Part shown: positions 53,056 to 61,996 of the stretch, in pieces
Numbering within the stretch: the first letter of the stretch is position 1
Layout of the letters: each line of letters begins with the position of its first letter
Assembly (NCBI GenBank): GCA_963739235.1
Contig: CAVTZY010000031.1
Location: 15,463-79,462 of the forward strand
Origin: JAFNAG01 sp963739235
Lineage (GTDB): Bacteria > Acidobacteriota > UBA6911
Direction of reading: 5' to 3'
DNA length: 64,000 nucleotides
Notes under the pieces: model-generated
Told to the model about the DNA's origin: nothing
Databases searched by the model: none
Seen by the model: the letters and a program-made list of their open reading frames with translations, nothing else
Position numbers and translations under genes: made by a program

Positions 53056-53379
53056 TTATGGTGACTGTCCCGAATGGCACTTAGTTAAGGATTTCAATTG
53101 GGACCCTGAAAGGGTCCAGCAGCAAAGCCCAGGGCGCAAGCCCTGGGAACTGACGTAGAGCAGGATTCAGCCCTGAAAGGGCGGCGCAGGCTGCACCGCC
53201 CCTTAAGGGCTGGTTTCCCTGATGTTCATGATCCCAGGGCTCACGCCCTGGGCTTTGCTGCACCGCCCCTTCGGGGCTTAATCACTTGATTTGGCCGGGC
53301 TAACAGGTGATTGGGGGCATGCTTAACTAAGCGCCATTCGTGACTGTCCCCAAAATTGCCACGAGGATGGGATAGTGAA
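53056..53379. other. Intergenic stretch occupied by a MITE-like repeat
   Basis: Between the aminotransferase and homoserine dehydrogenase genes. It holds the 270-bp element 53071-53340 listed next; the rest is short spacer and the ribosome site of the following gene. Confidence 0.7.
53071..53340. mobile_element. MITE-like 270-bp element with target duplication
   Basis: 19-bp terminal inverted repeats (CGAATGGCACTTAGTTAAG at 53071-53089; CTTAACTAAGCGCCATTCG at 53322-53340; one mismatch) and a 9-bp direct repeat TGACTGTCC just outside (53062-53070, 53341-53349). The interior is made of palindromes such as CCCAGGGC/GCCCTGGG, the same family found again at 63.9 kb. It has no gene. Confidence 0.8.
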
Positions 53380-54420
53380 ATGACTGGGGAATTGCTGCAG
53401 ATCAACCTCGCGTTTCTCGGCTTTGGCTCGGTGGGGCGCGCGTTCATGCGCCTGCTGCTTCATCGTCGTGCCTGGCTGCACAGGGAGTTCGGCCTGGAAT
53501 GGAAGGTCACCGGCATCGCCACTCAGAGCCACGGGATGGCCATCGATCACAGCGGGCTGGCCGTGCAGAAGATCCTGCGCTCCTGGAAGCGCGATTTCAG
53601 TCTCGATCGCTATCACGAGGGCCCCGCCTGCTCATCCAACACGGATTTCGTCCGCCAGTGCGGAGCGGATGTGCTTTTCGAGACCAGCGTGTTTGACCTC
53701 AGCGGCGAGCCCGCCGCGACGTATATCCGCGAAGCACTGCAAGCCGGTCTGCATGTCGTGACGGCGAACAAGGGTCCGGTGGCGACGCACTTTCGCCCCC
53801 TGACGCGCCTGGCCCGTCAGCGCGGCGTTCGCTTCCTCTACGAAGGGACCGTGATGGATGGGGCGCCGGTGTTTAATCTGGTCCGGCAGACGCTGCCGTC
53901 GACTCGTATCCGCTCGCTTCACGGCATCCTGAACAGCACGACCAACTATATCCTCACGCAGATGGAGCAGGGCGCATCGTTCGAATCAGCACTGAGCTAT
54001 GTCCAGAAGCAGGGGATCGCCGAAGCCGACCCAACCCTGGACATTGAGGGCTGGGATGCAGCGGCCAAACTGTCGATTCTCATCCAGGCCCTGATGGGCG
54101 GGTCGACCAAGCCGGCGGATATCCACAGGGAGGGAATTTCGGAAAGCACCGGCAGGCTCGTTCGGGCCGCCGTGCGCAGGGATCGCCGGATCCGCCTGGT
54201 TGCCCGAGCGTATCGGAAGGGCGGGAAAATCGTCGGCAAGGTTTCGCCGGAAGAGTTGGAGATTTTCGATCCGCTGGCGGCGATTCGCGGACTCAGCAAT
54301 ATCCTCATCCTGAACACCGACACCATGCGTGAGCTGGCCATCGTGGAGAACAATCCTACTGTCGAACAGACCGCCTTCGCTCTATTCTCCGATCTGGTAG
54401 CTCTGCTGCGTCGCCCGTAA
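53380..54420 (+). CDS. Homoserine dehydrogenase
   Basis: Reduces aspartate semialdehyde to homoserine for threonine, methionine and isoleucine synthesis. The ATG at 53380 is preferred to the TTG at 53356; GAGGATGGG is upstream. About 346 residues: LGFGSVGRA nucleotide loop near residue 10, TANKGPVA, then HGILNSTTNYIL and EADPTLDIEGWDAAAKL, the substrate-binding region, with the catalytic Lys in AAAKL. There is no C-terminal ACT domain, so feedback regulation through that domain is not expected. Confidence 0.93.
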   Translation: MTGELLQINLAFLGFGSVGRAFMRLLLHRRAWLHREFGLEWKVTGIATQSHGMAIDHSGLAVQKILRSWKRDFSLDRYHEGPACSSNTDFVRQCGADVLFETSVFDLSGEPAATYIREALQAGLHVVTANKGPVATHFRPLTRLARQRGVRFLYEGTVMDGAPVFNLVRQTLPSTRIRSLHGILNSTTNYILTQMEQGASFESALSYVQKQGIAEADPTLDIEGWDAAAKLSILIQALMGGSTKPADIHREGISESTGRLVRAAVRRDRRIRLVARAYRKGGKIVGKVSPEELEIFDPLAAIRGLSNILILNTDTMRELAIVENNPTVEQTAFALFSDLVALLRRP

Positions 54421-54482
54421 TAGCCGGCCTCGAGCATCAACCTCAACCCAACCATGAGGCCCAAATCCAAAATCCAAATTCG

Positions 54483-55217
54483 CTAGATTCCCCACCCCCC
54501 ACTCAAATGGATATTGGCCCCATTCACGTAGCGGGCTTCCTCTGAAAGCAGGTAACGGATGATGGAGACCGCGTCCTGCGGGCTGCCGACATAGCCGGCT
54601 GGAATGTTTTTGGTCAGCTGGGCAAATTCCTGTTGCGGGTTTCCATCGGTTTCAATGAAACCGGGTGAGATCGAATTTACGGTGATGCTGTGAGGCGCCA
54701 GAATCTTGGCGAGGGATCGGGTCAGGATCAGCACTCCCACTTTAGCGATGTAGTGTCCGGTGATGAAGGGCTGGCCAACGAGTTGATCGGCCTTGGCGAT
54801 ACTGAAGTTGACGATGCGGCCCCACTTGCGTCCGATCATTCCCGGCGCCGCGGCGCGACTGAGGTAAAACACGGTGTGGAGGTTGTCGTTGAACATCGAG
54901 TGCCACCCATCCGTGCTCTCCTCGAGCAAAGGGATGCGATGATACGAGCCGGCGCAGTTGATGAGCGCATCGATGCGGCCAAACTCCGCCTCCGTCCGTC
55001 GCACCAGGTCTTCGGCCGAAGCCGGATTGGAGACATCGGCGCGCAGGATCACGGCGCGCCTGCCCATGGCCGCAAACTCAGCTCCGAGGGATTTTGCCTG
55101 CTCTTCACTGGTATGATAGGAAGCGGCCACCGCCCAGCCTCGCTCCGCCAGCGCAACCGCCACGGCGCGCCCGATTCCGCGCGCCCCTCCGGTGATCAAT
55201 GCGACCCGTTGTTCCAT
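54483..55217 (-). CDS. Short-chain dehydrogenase/reductase (FabG-like)
   Basis: 244 residues, classical SDR. ITGGARGIGRA is the cofactor loop, NCAG follows, Ser lies in VNFSIAK and the catalytic pair is YIAK (about residues 155-159). The C-terminus GANIHLSGGWGI is typical of 3-oxoacyl-ACP reductase relatives. Substrate unknown; a FabG-like or sugar/alcohol oxidoreductase role is possible. It converges on homoserine dehydrogenase 62 bp away. Confidence 0.88.
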   Translation of the reverse strand: MEQRVALITGGARGIGRAVAVALAERGWAVAASYHTSEEQAKSLGAEFAAMGRRAVILRADVSNPASAEDLVRRTEAEFGRIDALINCAGSYHRIPLLEESTDGWHSMFNDNLHTVFYLSRAAAPGMIGRKWGRIVNFSIAKADQLVGQPFITGHYIAKVGVLILTRSLAKILAPHSITVNSISPGFIETDGNPQQEFAQLTKNIPAGYVGSPQDAVSIIRYLLSEEARYVNGANIHLSGGWGI

Positions 55218-56062
55218 CTCAGCATCCCCTTAGATTCTCTCTGACCGGCACCCGTTTCCCGGTTTAACCCATGTTGACCATTGCCATCCAGGCATTTCAG
55301 CGAACGAGAAATGACGCCAGAAACGAATTGCCATGATATGCGAGTTTCTTCCTTCGCCCCTCCGGGGCTCTTGCTCCTATCCCACCAAACCCCGGGCTGC
55401 GCTGCGCTTGCCCGGGGCTACTATCCTGCGCGCCTCCGGCGCGCGGGTTCGCCTCAAAAACCAGGTCTTCGTCGAGTGCGCGCCCCAAATCTCGGTGTCA
55501 AAAACCAGGTCCACGTCGAGTGCGCGCCCCAAATCTCGGTGTCAAAAACCAGGTCTCCGTCAAGTGCGCGCCCCAAATCTCGGTGTCAAAAACCAGGTCT
55601 CCGTCAAGTGCGCGCCCCAAATCTCGGTGTCAAAAACCAGGTCTTCGTCGAGTGCGCGCCCCAAATCTCGGTGTCAAAAACCAGGTCCACGTCGAGTGCG
55701 CGCCCCAAATCTCGGTGTCAAAAACCAGGTCTCCGTCAAGTGCGCGCCCCAAATCTCGGTGTCAAAAACCAGGTCTCCGTCAAGTGCGCGCCCCAAATCT
55801 CGGTGTCAAAAACCAGGTCCACGTCGAGTGCGCGCCCCAAATCTCGGTGTCAAAAACCAGGTCTCCGTCAAGTGCGCGCCCCGGAGGGGCGGCAGATAGT
55901 AGCCGGGGGCAAGCCGCGCAGCGGCGCCGCCCCCGGTCGACGAATGACAAACGAAGAGCCCTGGAGGGGCGAAGGAAAATCATGTGAATCGCTTGTCTAT
56001 GCATGGCCTTGACCATCCTACGTATTACCAAATTCAGGCGCGATTCCGGCCTGGGGACGAAT
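55218..56062. repeat. Repeat-filled intergenic stretch
   Basis: A copy of the GC-rich hairpin family (55354-55450 and 55883-55980) interrupted by the 44-bp minisatellite 55455-55882. Open frames that span it arise because the unit has no stops. No gene is supported. Confidence 0.85.
55455..55882 (+). repeat. 44-bp minisatellite with higher-order ABCC pattern
   Basis: Ten units (starts 55455, 55499, 55543, 55587, 55631, 55675, 55719, 55763, 55807, 55851; last partial). Each begins caaaaaccaggtc and differs at a short window: A ttcgtcgag, B cacgtcgag, C tccgtcaag. The order is A B C C A B C C B C. Confidence 0.95.
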
Positions 56063-57805
56063 TTACCGAATTTCAGTTGGCTTTCCGGTGTACAGGTAGC
56101 GCTTGATTTTGCGCGTCGTGGTTTTTTCGAACTCCTCGTAGCGCACGGTCAACCGGGTCACGCGCTTGAAGGGCGCGAGATTCAGGCAGCGGGCCTTCAC
56201 TTCGCGGCGCAGAATGGCTTCGACTTCTCCCACGCCCATGCCACCCTGCGGCTCCACGCCCCGGCTGACGAAGTAATCGGTATTCGGCACCACAATGGCT
56301 TGCACCTCAACGTCATGCGCAGGATCGCTGTTGTCGCTCGACCAAACGAGACACTCGAGAATGAAGGGCGACTTGAGGATCTCGGCTTCCACCTCTTCCG
56401 GATAGACTTTTTTGCCGCCGGGAGTGACGATCACGCTTTTCTTGCGCCCACGCACATGGAGAAAGCCGTCCTCATCCAGATAACCGAGGTCGCCCGTGTG
56501 CAGCCAGCCGTCCCGAAGCGCCTCCTGCGTCGCCTCCGGGTTGTTATAATAGCCCTTCATGATATTCGGGCCGTGCGCCAGGATCTCGCCGTCTTCTGCA
56601 ATGCGCACATCGACACTGGGCAGCGGCAGCCCGGCGGCCCCATCCTTGAACGCCCGGTCCCGGTTTACGGCAATGAGGGGCGAAGCTTCGGTGAGGCCAT
56701 ATCCCTGCAGGAAGGCGATCCCCAACTCACGGAATCCCCTGGCAACGGCGGGATCAACGGCGGCGCCTCCGCAAATCAGAATGCGCAGCGTTCCGCCGAA
56801 CCTCCTGTGCACGCCGGCAAACAGCCTGCTCCGGATATCCAGCCCTAAAGTCCCTTCGCACAAGGCCGCGACCTTTTTCGCAGCACGCACCTTCCACATT
56901 CCCTTTTCCGCCATCGCGGCTTCGATCTTCTTGTAGATGGCATGCCAGAGCAGGGGCACCCCCAGCACGCCGGTAGTCTTCGTTTCTGCGATATTTTCCA
57001 CGATGCGGCGCAGGTTCTCCGCAAAGGATATGACTGCGCCGATGTACAGGGGCAGGAGGAAACCGTGCGTGCATTCGTAGCAATGGTGCATCGGCAGGAC
57101 GGACAGGATGCGATCATCATGTCTCAGTCCGACCCAGCGCGCGGCGTCGCAAATGTTGGACGCGAGGTTGCCATGGGTCAGCATCACTCCCTTCGAGTTC
57201 CCCATCGTCCCCGACGTGAACAGGATCGAAATCAAATGATCCGGCGAAACGCCGCGGTCCAGAAAATCGTTTTTCCCTTCCGCGATGCGCGCGAGGCCGC
57301 GCATTTTCAGGTGACCGAAGCCCATGGTGCCGTTCTCCGCTCCGGGCGCATCCTCATCCATATTGATCAGAGTCTTCAAGTTGGGGAGTTTGGCGCGAAT
57401 GTCGCGCAACATGTCGATGTGCTTTGCATCCGCGACCGCCGCATCGGCGCCGGAAAGATAGAGAATGTGATAGACCTCGGTTTCTCTGAGATCCCTGTCG
57501 ATGGGCACGCTCACAATTCCGGTGCAGGCAGCGGCCAGGTAAGTGGTGGCCCACTCGGACCGATTCTCGCTCAGAATGGCGATCTTGCTCTCGGCCGGCT
57601 TAAGTCCGATGCCTGCGAGCCCGCATGCCACCTGCTCCACGGCGTTGCGCAGCTCGTGGTAGGAGACCGGCACCCATCTGTCCGCTTTCTTGTACTGCAA
57701 CGCGGTTTTATCGGCACATCTCTCACAGCTGCGCAGAAACATCTCGCGGATGTCCGCAATCGCTTCGACCGGATATTCCGGATACTTCCCTTTCATGCTG
57801 CGCAC
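56063..57805 (-). CDS. Long-chain acyl-CoA ligase (AMP-forming)
   Basis: 580 residues of the adenylate-forming family. SILFTSGTMGNSKGVMLTH is the P-loop (about 205-223), YGLTEASPLI the A5 motif, and DGWLHTGDLGYLDEDGFLHVRGRKK the hinge with the catalytic-lysine region near the end. The size and the HHCYECTHGFLLPLYIGA stretch fit the long-chain (FadD15-like) class. It activates fatty acids as CoA thioesters for degradation or lipid synthesis. It is divergent from proline dehydrogenase. Confidence 0.92.
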   Translation of the reverse strand: MRSMKGKYPEYPVEAIADIREMFLRSCERCADKTALQYKKADRWVPVSYHELRNAVEQVACGLAGIGLKPAESKIAILSENRSEWATTYLAAACTGIVSVPIDRDLRETEVYHILYLSGADAAVADAKHIDMLRDIRAKLPNLKTLINMDEDAPGAENGTMGFGHLKMRGLARIAEGKNDFLDRGVSPDHLISILFTSGTMGNSKGVMLTHGNLASNICDAARWVGLRHDDRILSVLPMHHCYECTHGFLLPLYIGAVISFAENLRRIVENIAETKTTGVLGVPLLWHAIYKKIEAAMAEKGMWKVRAAKKVAALCEGTLGLDIRSRLFAGVHRRFGGTLRILICGGAAVDPAVARGFRELGIAFLQGYGLTEASPLIAVNRDRAFKDGAAGLPLPSVDVRIAEDGEILAHGPNIMKGYYNNPEATQEALRDGWLHTGDLGYLDEDGFLHVRGRKKSVIVTPGGKKVYPEEVEAEILKSPFILECLVWSSDNSDPAHDVEVQAIVVPNTDYFVSRGVEPQGGMGVGEVEAILRREVKARCLNLAPFKRVTRLTVRYEEFEKTTTRKIKRYLYTGKPTEIR

Positions 57806-57921
57806 TCCGAAACGGCGGTCTGCCCGTCAGAGGTATGAGCGGATAGATGTTAGCAGGGATGCAAAGGTTGCGGTAATATTTTCCTCGGCAATTTCCCGTT
57901 ATTCATGGAGGATCCTGTCGC

Positions 57922-58830
57922 ATGCGCGCTTTCTTGTTATTTCTGTCCCGCAACGAATCGTTCAAGAATTTCATGCTGCACCTAAAAATCTTCCGGGAGA
58001 CCGCATGGCGCTTCGTCGCCGGCGAGAAAATCGAGGACGCCATCCGGGCAGCGCGCGAGTTGAACCTCCAGGGAATCAAGGTAACCATGGATCTTCTCGG
58101 CGAAAACACGCTATCGCAAGACGACGCTTCGAGAACCACGGAGGAAATCCTCGCCCTGGTCGAGCGGATCCACGCCGAAAAGATCGACGGCAACGTATCC
58201 ATCAAGCTGACGCAGCTCGGCCTGGATCTGGGGTTGGACATCTGCCGTCAAAATCTGATGGCCATCCTTAAGCGCGCCGCCGCGCTCGGGATTTTCATCC
58301 GTGTCGACATGGAGGACAGCAGCTGCACCCAGCGCACCCTGGATATCGTGCTCCGCGTCCACAGGGAAATTGCCGGCGTGGGCACCGTCATCCAGGCCTA
58401 CCTGTATCGGAGTGAGAAGGATGTGCGCCTGCTGATCGAGAATGGGGTCGGGATTCGTTTATGCAAAGGGGCCTACCTGGAGCCCGCGACCGTAGCCTTC
58501 AAGAAGAAGCGGGACACCGATGAAAACTTCATCAAACTGATGAAGCTCATGTTGCCGACCGGCCTGCGCCACGGCATCGCTACCCACGATGAAATCATGA
58601 TCGCGGCCACCAAGCAGTTCGCCGCCGAAAAGAATATTCCCAAAGATCACGTCGAGTTCCAAATGCTTTACGGGATTCGCCGCGATCTGCAACAGCAGCT
58701 CGCACGGGAGGGATACGGCATGCGGATCTACATTCCGTATGGGGCGCGCTGGTATCCATATTTCATGCGCCGCCTGGCGGAGCGCCCCGCCAACCTGATT
58801 TTCATATTCCGCAACCTCTTTAAAGGCTAG
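57922..58830 (+). CDS. Proline dehydrogenase (monofunctional)
   Basis: 302 residues, the short FAD-dependent PRODH. The barrel has RVDMEDS, QAYLYRSEKDV, GVGIRLCKGAYLEP and ATHDE, and ends with YIPYGARWYPYFMRRLAERPAN, the signature that binds the proline carboxylate with a pair of Arg. It oxidises proline to pyrroline-5-carboxylate at the membrane. The second enzyme of the pathway (P5C dehydrogenase) is not in the window. GGAGGATCC-like AGGAGG lies upstream. Confidence 0.93.
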   Translation: MRAFLLFLSRNESFKNFMLHLKIFRETAWRFVAGEKIEDAIRAARELNLQGIKVTMDLLGENTLSQDDASRTTEEILALVERIHAEKIDGNVSIKLTQLGLDLGLDICRQNLMAILKRAAALGIFIRVDMEDSSCTQRTLDIVLRVHREIAGVGTVIQAYLYRSEKDVRLLIENGVGIRLCKGAYLEPATVAFKKKRDTDENFIKLMKLMLPTGLRHGIATHDEIMIAATKQFAAEKNIPKDHVEFQMLYGIRRDLQQQLAREGYGMRIYIPYGARWYPYFMRRLAERPANLIFIFRNLFKG

Positions 58831-59167
58831 CAACCAGAGCCGCGCGCGTCAGCAAGCGGATATTTGAAAATCCTTCCTCCGTATTGAACACGAGCGGTTA
58901 AGCTTTCAAATGTCCACTTGCTGACGCGCGCGGCTCCGTTACGACGAATGTTGTTGCAGCCGTCAGGTTGCGCTGCGCTCTCCGCTTCGAAAATAGGCGG
59001 AGCCTTTGGAGTGCGGCGGCATGACGCCGCTTTGTTAGGCTTCAAAGCGGCGTCATGCCGCCGCACTCCAAGGCGCTTCGCGCGACGGCTGTGCTTTGCT
59101 TGCACCTGGGTGCGCCCCGGCGCATGTGGGACTGCGTTGAGGTCTTATTTGATACGACCCACCGGCT
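58831..59167. repeat. Two long hairpins in an intergenic stretch
   Basis: Hairpin 1: 58837-58936, arms starting GAGCCGCGCGCGTCAGCAAG, about 30 of 34 positions paired. Hairpin 2: 59003-59073, 31-bp arms (GGAGTGCGGCGGCATGACGC...) around an 8-nt loop ttaggctt, with a single base difference. A CACCTGGGTGCGCC sequence like that near 48.9 kb lies at 59103. The gene at 59168 ends here. No ORF is supported. Confidence 0.9.
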
Positions 59168-61996
59168 TTAGAGGGATATCAGGTGGGCGCCGTGCAGAAG
59201 CGCCTGGGCGCGCAAGTCTTCGCGGCAGGTGAATAGTATGAGCTGGCGCCGCGCCGCTTCCTGTTCGAGGATGCGGAAAGCCGCGCACATCCGGTCGTGA
59301 TCATAGGCAACGAATGGTTCGTCGAGCAGGCAGGGGCAGGGCTCCTGGTCGTTGCCCAGCAGATCCAGAATCCCGAAGCGCACCGCAAAATAGATCTGAT
59401 CCTGCGTCCCCCGGCTCAGGCTCTCCGCAGACCGCAATTCAGCGGTTCCCTGTTCGCGTACCTGGATGCGGAAGTCGGGATCGATTTTCACCTCTTCATA
59501 TCGATCCGGGCAGATCTGCAGGAATCGTTCATCAACTACCCGATTCAACTGGGGCGCGCATACTTCCTGCTGCAGCCGCGCGAGGCTGCGGATTCCTTCC
59601 AGGGCATGAGTCAAAGCCTTGCGTTCGAGAGTGAGTCCGGCGACCGCATGCTCCGCGCCTGCGAGGTCTTCTTCGATCTCCGCCGGAGAACGATAATTGT
59701 GGAATGCCTGCCGTACTCTCTCGACCAGGCGCGCATGCGTTTCCCGCCTGGCCGCCAGAATCGCAGCAGTGCGTTTCTCCTCCTCTTCCGCCTCCTCCAC
59801 CGTCGGCAGATAAGGCAGATAGGGCCGCGGCCCGGAAGATTCGCTGCCGGCGGATCCGTGTTCCTCGGTCTCCCCGCGCAACTTCTCCAGCTCCTCGAGG
59901 CGTGCTTTCCACTGTTCCAAAGTCAAGGCGCCGCGCAGACGCTCGAATTCGCGTGCGCGCGACGCTTCCCGGGTGCGCAGTTCAAGCAGACGCCGGCTGT
60001 TTTGGCAGGCCTGGCGGAATGCTTCCGGAGTTTCCACGGCGCCTTCCGCAAGGATCCCCAGGATGCGGGCATCGATATCGCGGGCGCGGGCAGCCACGGT
60101 GTCCTCATCTGCCTGGAGCGCGCTGATCTGCTGCGCCAGACGCCGCTGAGCGGCCTGAAGTTCTGCGTAGCGCCGCATATTCGTCCTCAGCGTATCGACC
60201 GGAATCTTGAGATTCCCAGGGGCGCAGCTCAAGCCGGCCCGGCTCAGGCACTCCTTGAGGTGTGCATAGATCTCATCCGCCTCAGCCTGAATCTGATTGC
60301 GCTGCCGCTCGGCTTCGCGGACGTGGTGTGCCAGATCTTCGAGCCTCTGGCGGTCGATAACCACCTGTCGAGCCGCAGCCAGGAACTCCTCGACGGTTGC
60401 GAACCCCGAAGCGGCCACCGCCGCCCGCATTTCACTTTGAGCGGCCTGCACTTGTTCACCCAGGCGATCCAGGCCCGCTTGCATGGCTGCGAATTCACGC
60501 TGCGCCTGCTGCGCGGCATTCCTGGACTTGGAGGCGACCAGCCAGAGAACCATGCTGGCCACGCCCAGGACCCCGGCAAGAGCAAGCCCGACAGTGAAAG
60601 GCAATATGCCTGCAAGCCCAAGAGCACCCGCTGCAATGGCGCCCAGCAAGGTCAGGCCCGTGATCAATCCCTGATTCCTTGCCGTGCTTGCGATGCGGGC
60701 ATGTTCCGCCTTTCCCTTGGCGATTTTCTCCGCGCTCGCCAGGCTTTGTTGAGAGGCCGCGCGTTCCTCGTCGGCAGCCTGGCGCGCTTTTCGCTCCCAA
60801 TCGATCCTGATATCCTGCAAGGCAGGGCTCAGAGTTTCGAGCCGGCTCTGGAGTGTGTCTCCATCCTCAAGCAGGCGATTCATGGTGCGTTGAGCTTCAT
60901 CCCTCTGGCGCGACAGGCTTAAATAGTTTACAAACCACTCGGTGATCTTTTCGGGTTCGATGGTTGTGTGCAAAGCCGCATAAGCCGCCAGCTTCCGAAG
61001 CTCCAAGTCCGTCTGATCCCGCCGCGTTTCGGCTTCTCGCTTTTGCCGGCGCAGTTCCTCGAGGCGCAGGGCGACATTGTCCGAATCCGCAACCAGACGG
61101 TTCAGGTCGTCAAGGCGATGAACGGGAAAGTCCGGATTGGCGTTCAAGGATGCCATTTCACTTCGAAGTTTGCAGACCTCGCTGTTTATTTCGTCGAGCG
61201 TGTGCACGCGCAGCCGCGCTTCCCGCCAACGGGCGTCGATCACGCCTCGGCCGGCCACAAGCAGTTCCTGTTCCATCCGCCTGATCTCATTGCCAAGTTC
61301 CTGCCGCTCGTGGATCCAGGCCTGGCATTGCCGGCGCTGAACCTCCAGCTCATCCCGTTCCTGCTGCAACTCCGCCAGGCGGTCGAGCGCCTGTTTATAG
61401 GGCTTGGTGGGGGCGCGCTCTGAGCCAATACATTCCAGGGCTTCCTCCAGCTTGACCAGGCTGAGGCGCACGGAGAGTTTTTCATCGCCGGACTGCGCCA
61501 GGTTGGCGATCCGGTCGCGCAGGGATTCGCGATGCTTGAGTTCGGCGGTTTCGCTTTCCCGGATCACAGCCACCGATTCGAACAGTTCTTTTGTCAACGC
61601 CAGGTGCGCGGCGGCAAAGATCACCTCGCCGTTCCGCTGGGTTTCATACTCGCGCGTGACCTCTTCGCCGCTGATGGTGTGGATTTCAAGACGGTTTTCG
61701 TCCCGGCCGAAACTGCGGTGGATCTCGAGTTCACGGCCGCTGGCCAGGCAGCACCAGAGCGTGCCGCCATAATCGGAGCCGCGCCACGGCCGATACTGCT
61801 CCACCCAGGGCTCGAGCCGGCGCTGCGCTTTCACATCCGGCCGCAGCTGTCCGTACAGCAGCGCCATGAGAAAACGCTGCAGCGTGGATTTCCCGCCTTC
61901 GTTGGCCGCACACACAACGTTCAGGCCGTCCGAGAAGGAAAGCGCCAGGTTCAACAGCTTGCCGAAACCGAGGATGTTGCAGCGGAGGAGGTTCAC
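59168..61996 (-). CDS. YhaN-like AAA ATPase (SbcC/Rad50-like) with a membrane hairpin
   Basis: 942 residues. Walker A AANEGGKST at residues 30-38, long coiled coils, and near the end the ABC signature LSRGTQDQ followed by Walker B CPCLLDEPF. Between the coils, at about 441-490, are two hydrophobic helices (LITGLTLLGAIAAGALGLAGIL and a second one), where Rad50/SbcC have the zinc hook; no CxxC is seen. This matches the YhaN type. Its ATG overlaps the stop of the SbcD-like gene (61993-61996), so the two are coupled. Expected role: ATP-driven DNA-end processing with the nuclease, perhaps at the membrane. Confidence 0.88.
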   Translation of the reverse strand: MNLLRCNILGFGKLLNLALSFSDGLNVVCAANEGGKSTLQRFLMALLYGQLRPDVKAQRRLEPWVEQYRPWRGSDYGGTLWCCLASGRELEIHRSFGRDENRLEIHTISGEEVTREYETQRNGEVIFAAAHLALTKELFESVAVIRESETAELKHRESLRDRIANLAQSGDEKLSVRLSLVKLEEALECIGSERAPTKPYKQALDRLAELQQERDELEVQRRQCQAWIHERQELGNEIRRMEQELLVAGRGVIDARWREARLRVHTLDEINSEVCKLRSEMASLNANPDFPVHRLDDLNRLVADSDNVALRLEELRRQKREAETRRDQTDLELRKLAAYAALHTTIEPEKITEWFVNYLSLSRQRDEAQRTMNRLLEDGDTLQSRLETLSPALQDIRIDWERKARQAADEERAASQQSLASAEKIAKGKAEHARIASTARNQGLITGLTLLGAIAAGALGLAGILPFTVGLALAGVLGVASMVLWLVASKSRNAAQQAQREFAAMQAGLDRLGEQVQAAQSEMRAAVAASGFATVEEFLAAARQVVIDRQRLEDLAHHVREAERQRNQIQAEADEIYAHLKECLSRAGLSCAPGNLKIPVDTLRTNMRRYAELQAAQRRLAQQISALQADEDTVAARARDIDARILGILAEGAVETPEAFRQACQNSRRLLELRTREASRAREFERLRGALTLEQWKARLEELEKLRGETEEHGSAGSESSGPRPYLPYLPTVEEAEEEEKRTAAILAARRETHARLVERVRQAFHNYRSPAEIEEDLAGAEHAVAGLTLERKALTHALEGIRSLARLQQEVCAPQLNRVVDERFLQICPDRYEEVKIDPDFRIQVREQGTAELRSAESLSRGTQDQIYFAVRFGILDLLGNDQEPCPCLLDEPFVAYDHDRMCAAFRILEQEAARRQLILFTCREDLRAQALLHGAHLISL

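Noticed and set aside
55455..55882. Possible CRISPR array
   Set aside because: Units are head-to-tail with no unique spacers, and no cas gene is near. It is a minisatellite.
55281..56012. Open frames of up to 243 codons through the 44-bp repeat
   Set aside because: The unit lacks stops and 44 is not a multiple of 3, so all frames stay open by chance. No start region or family signal.
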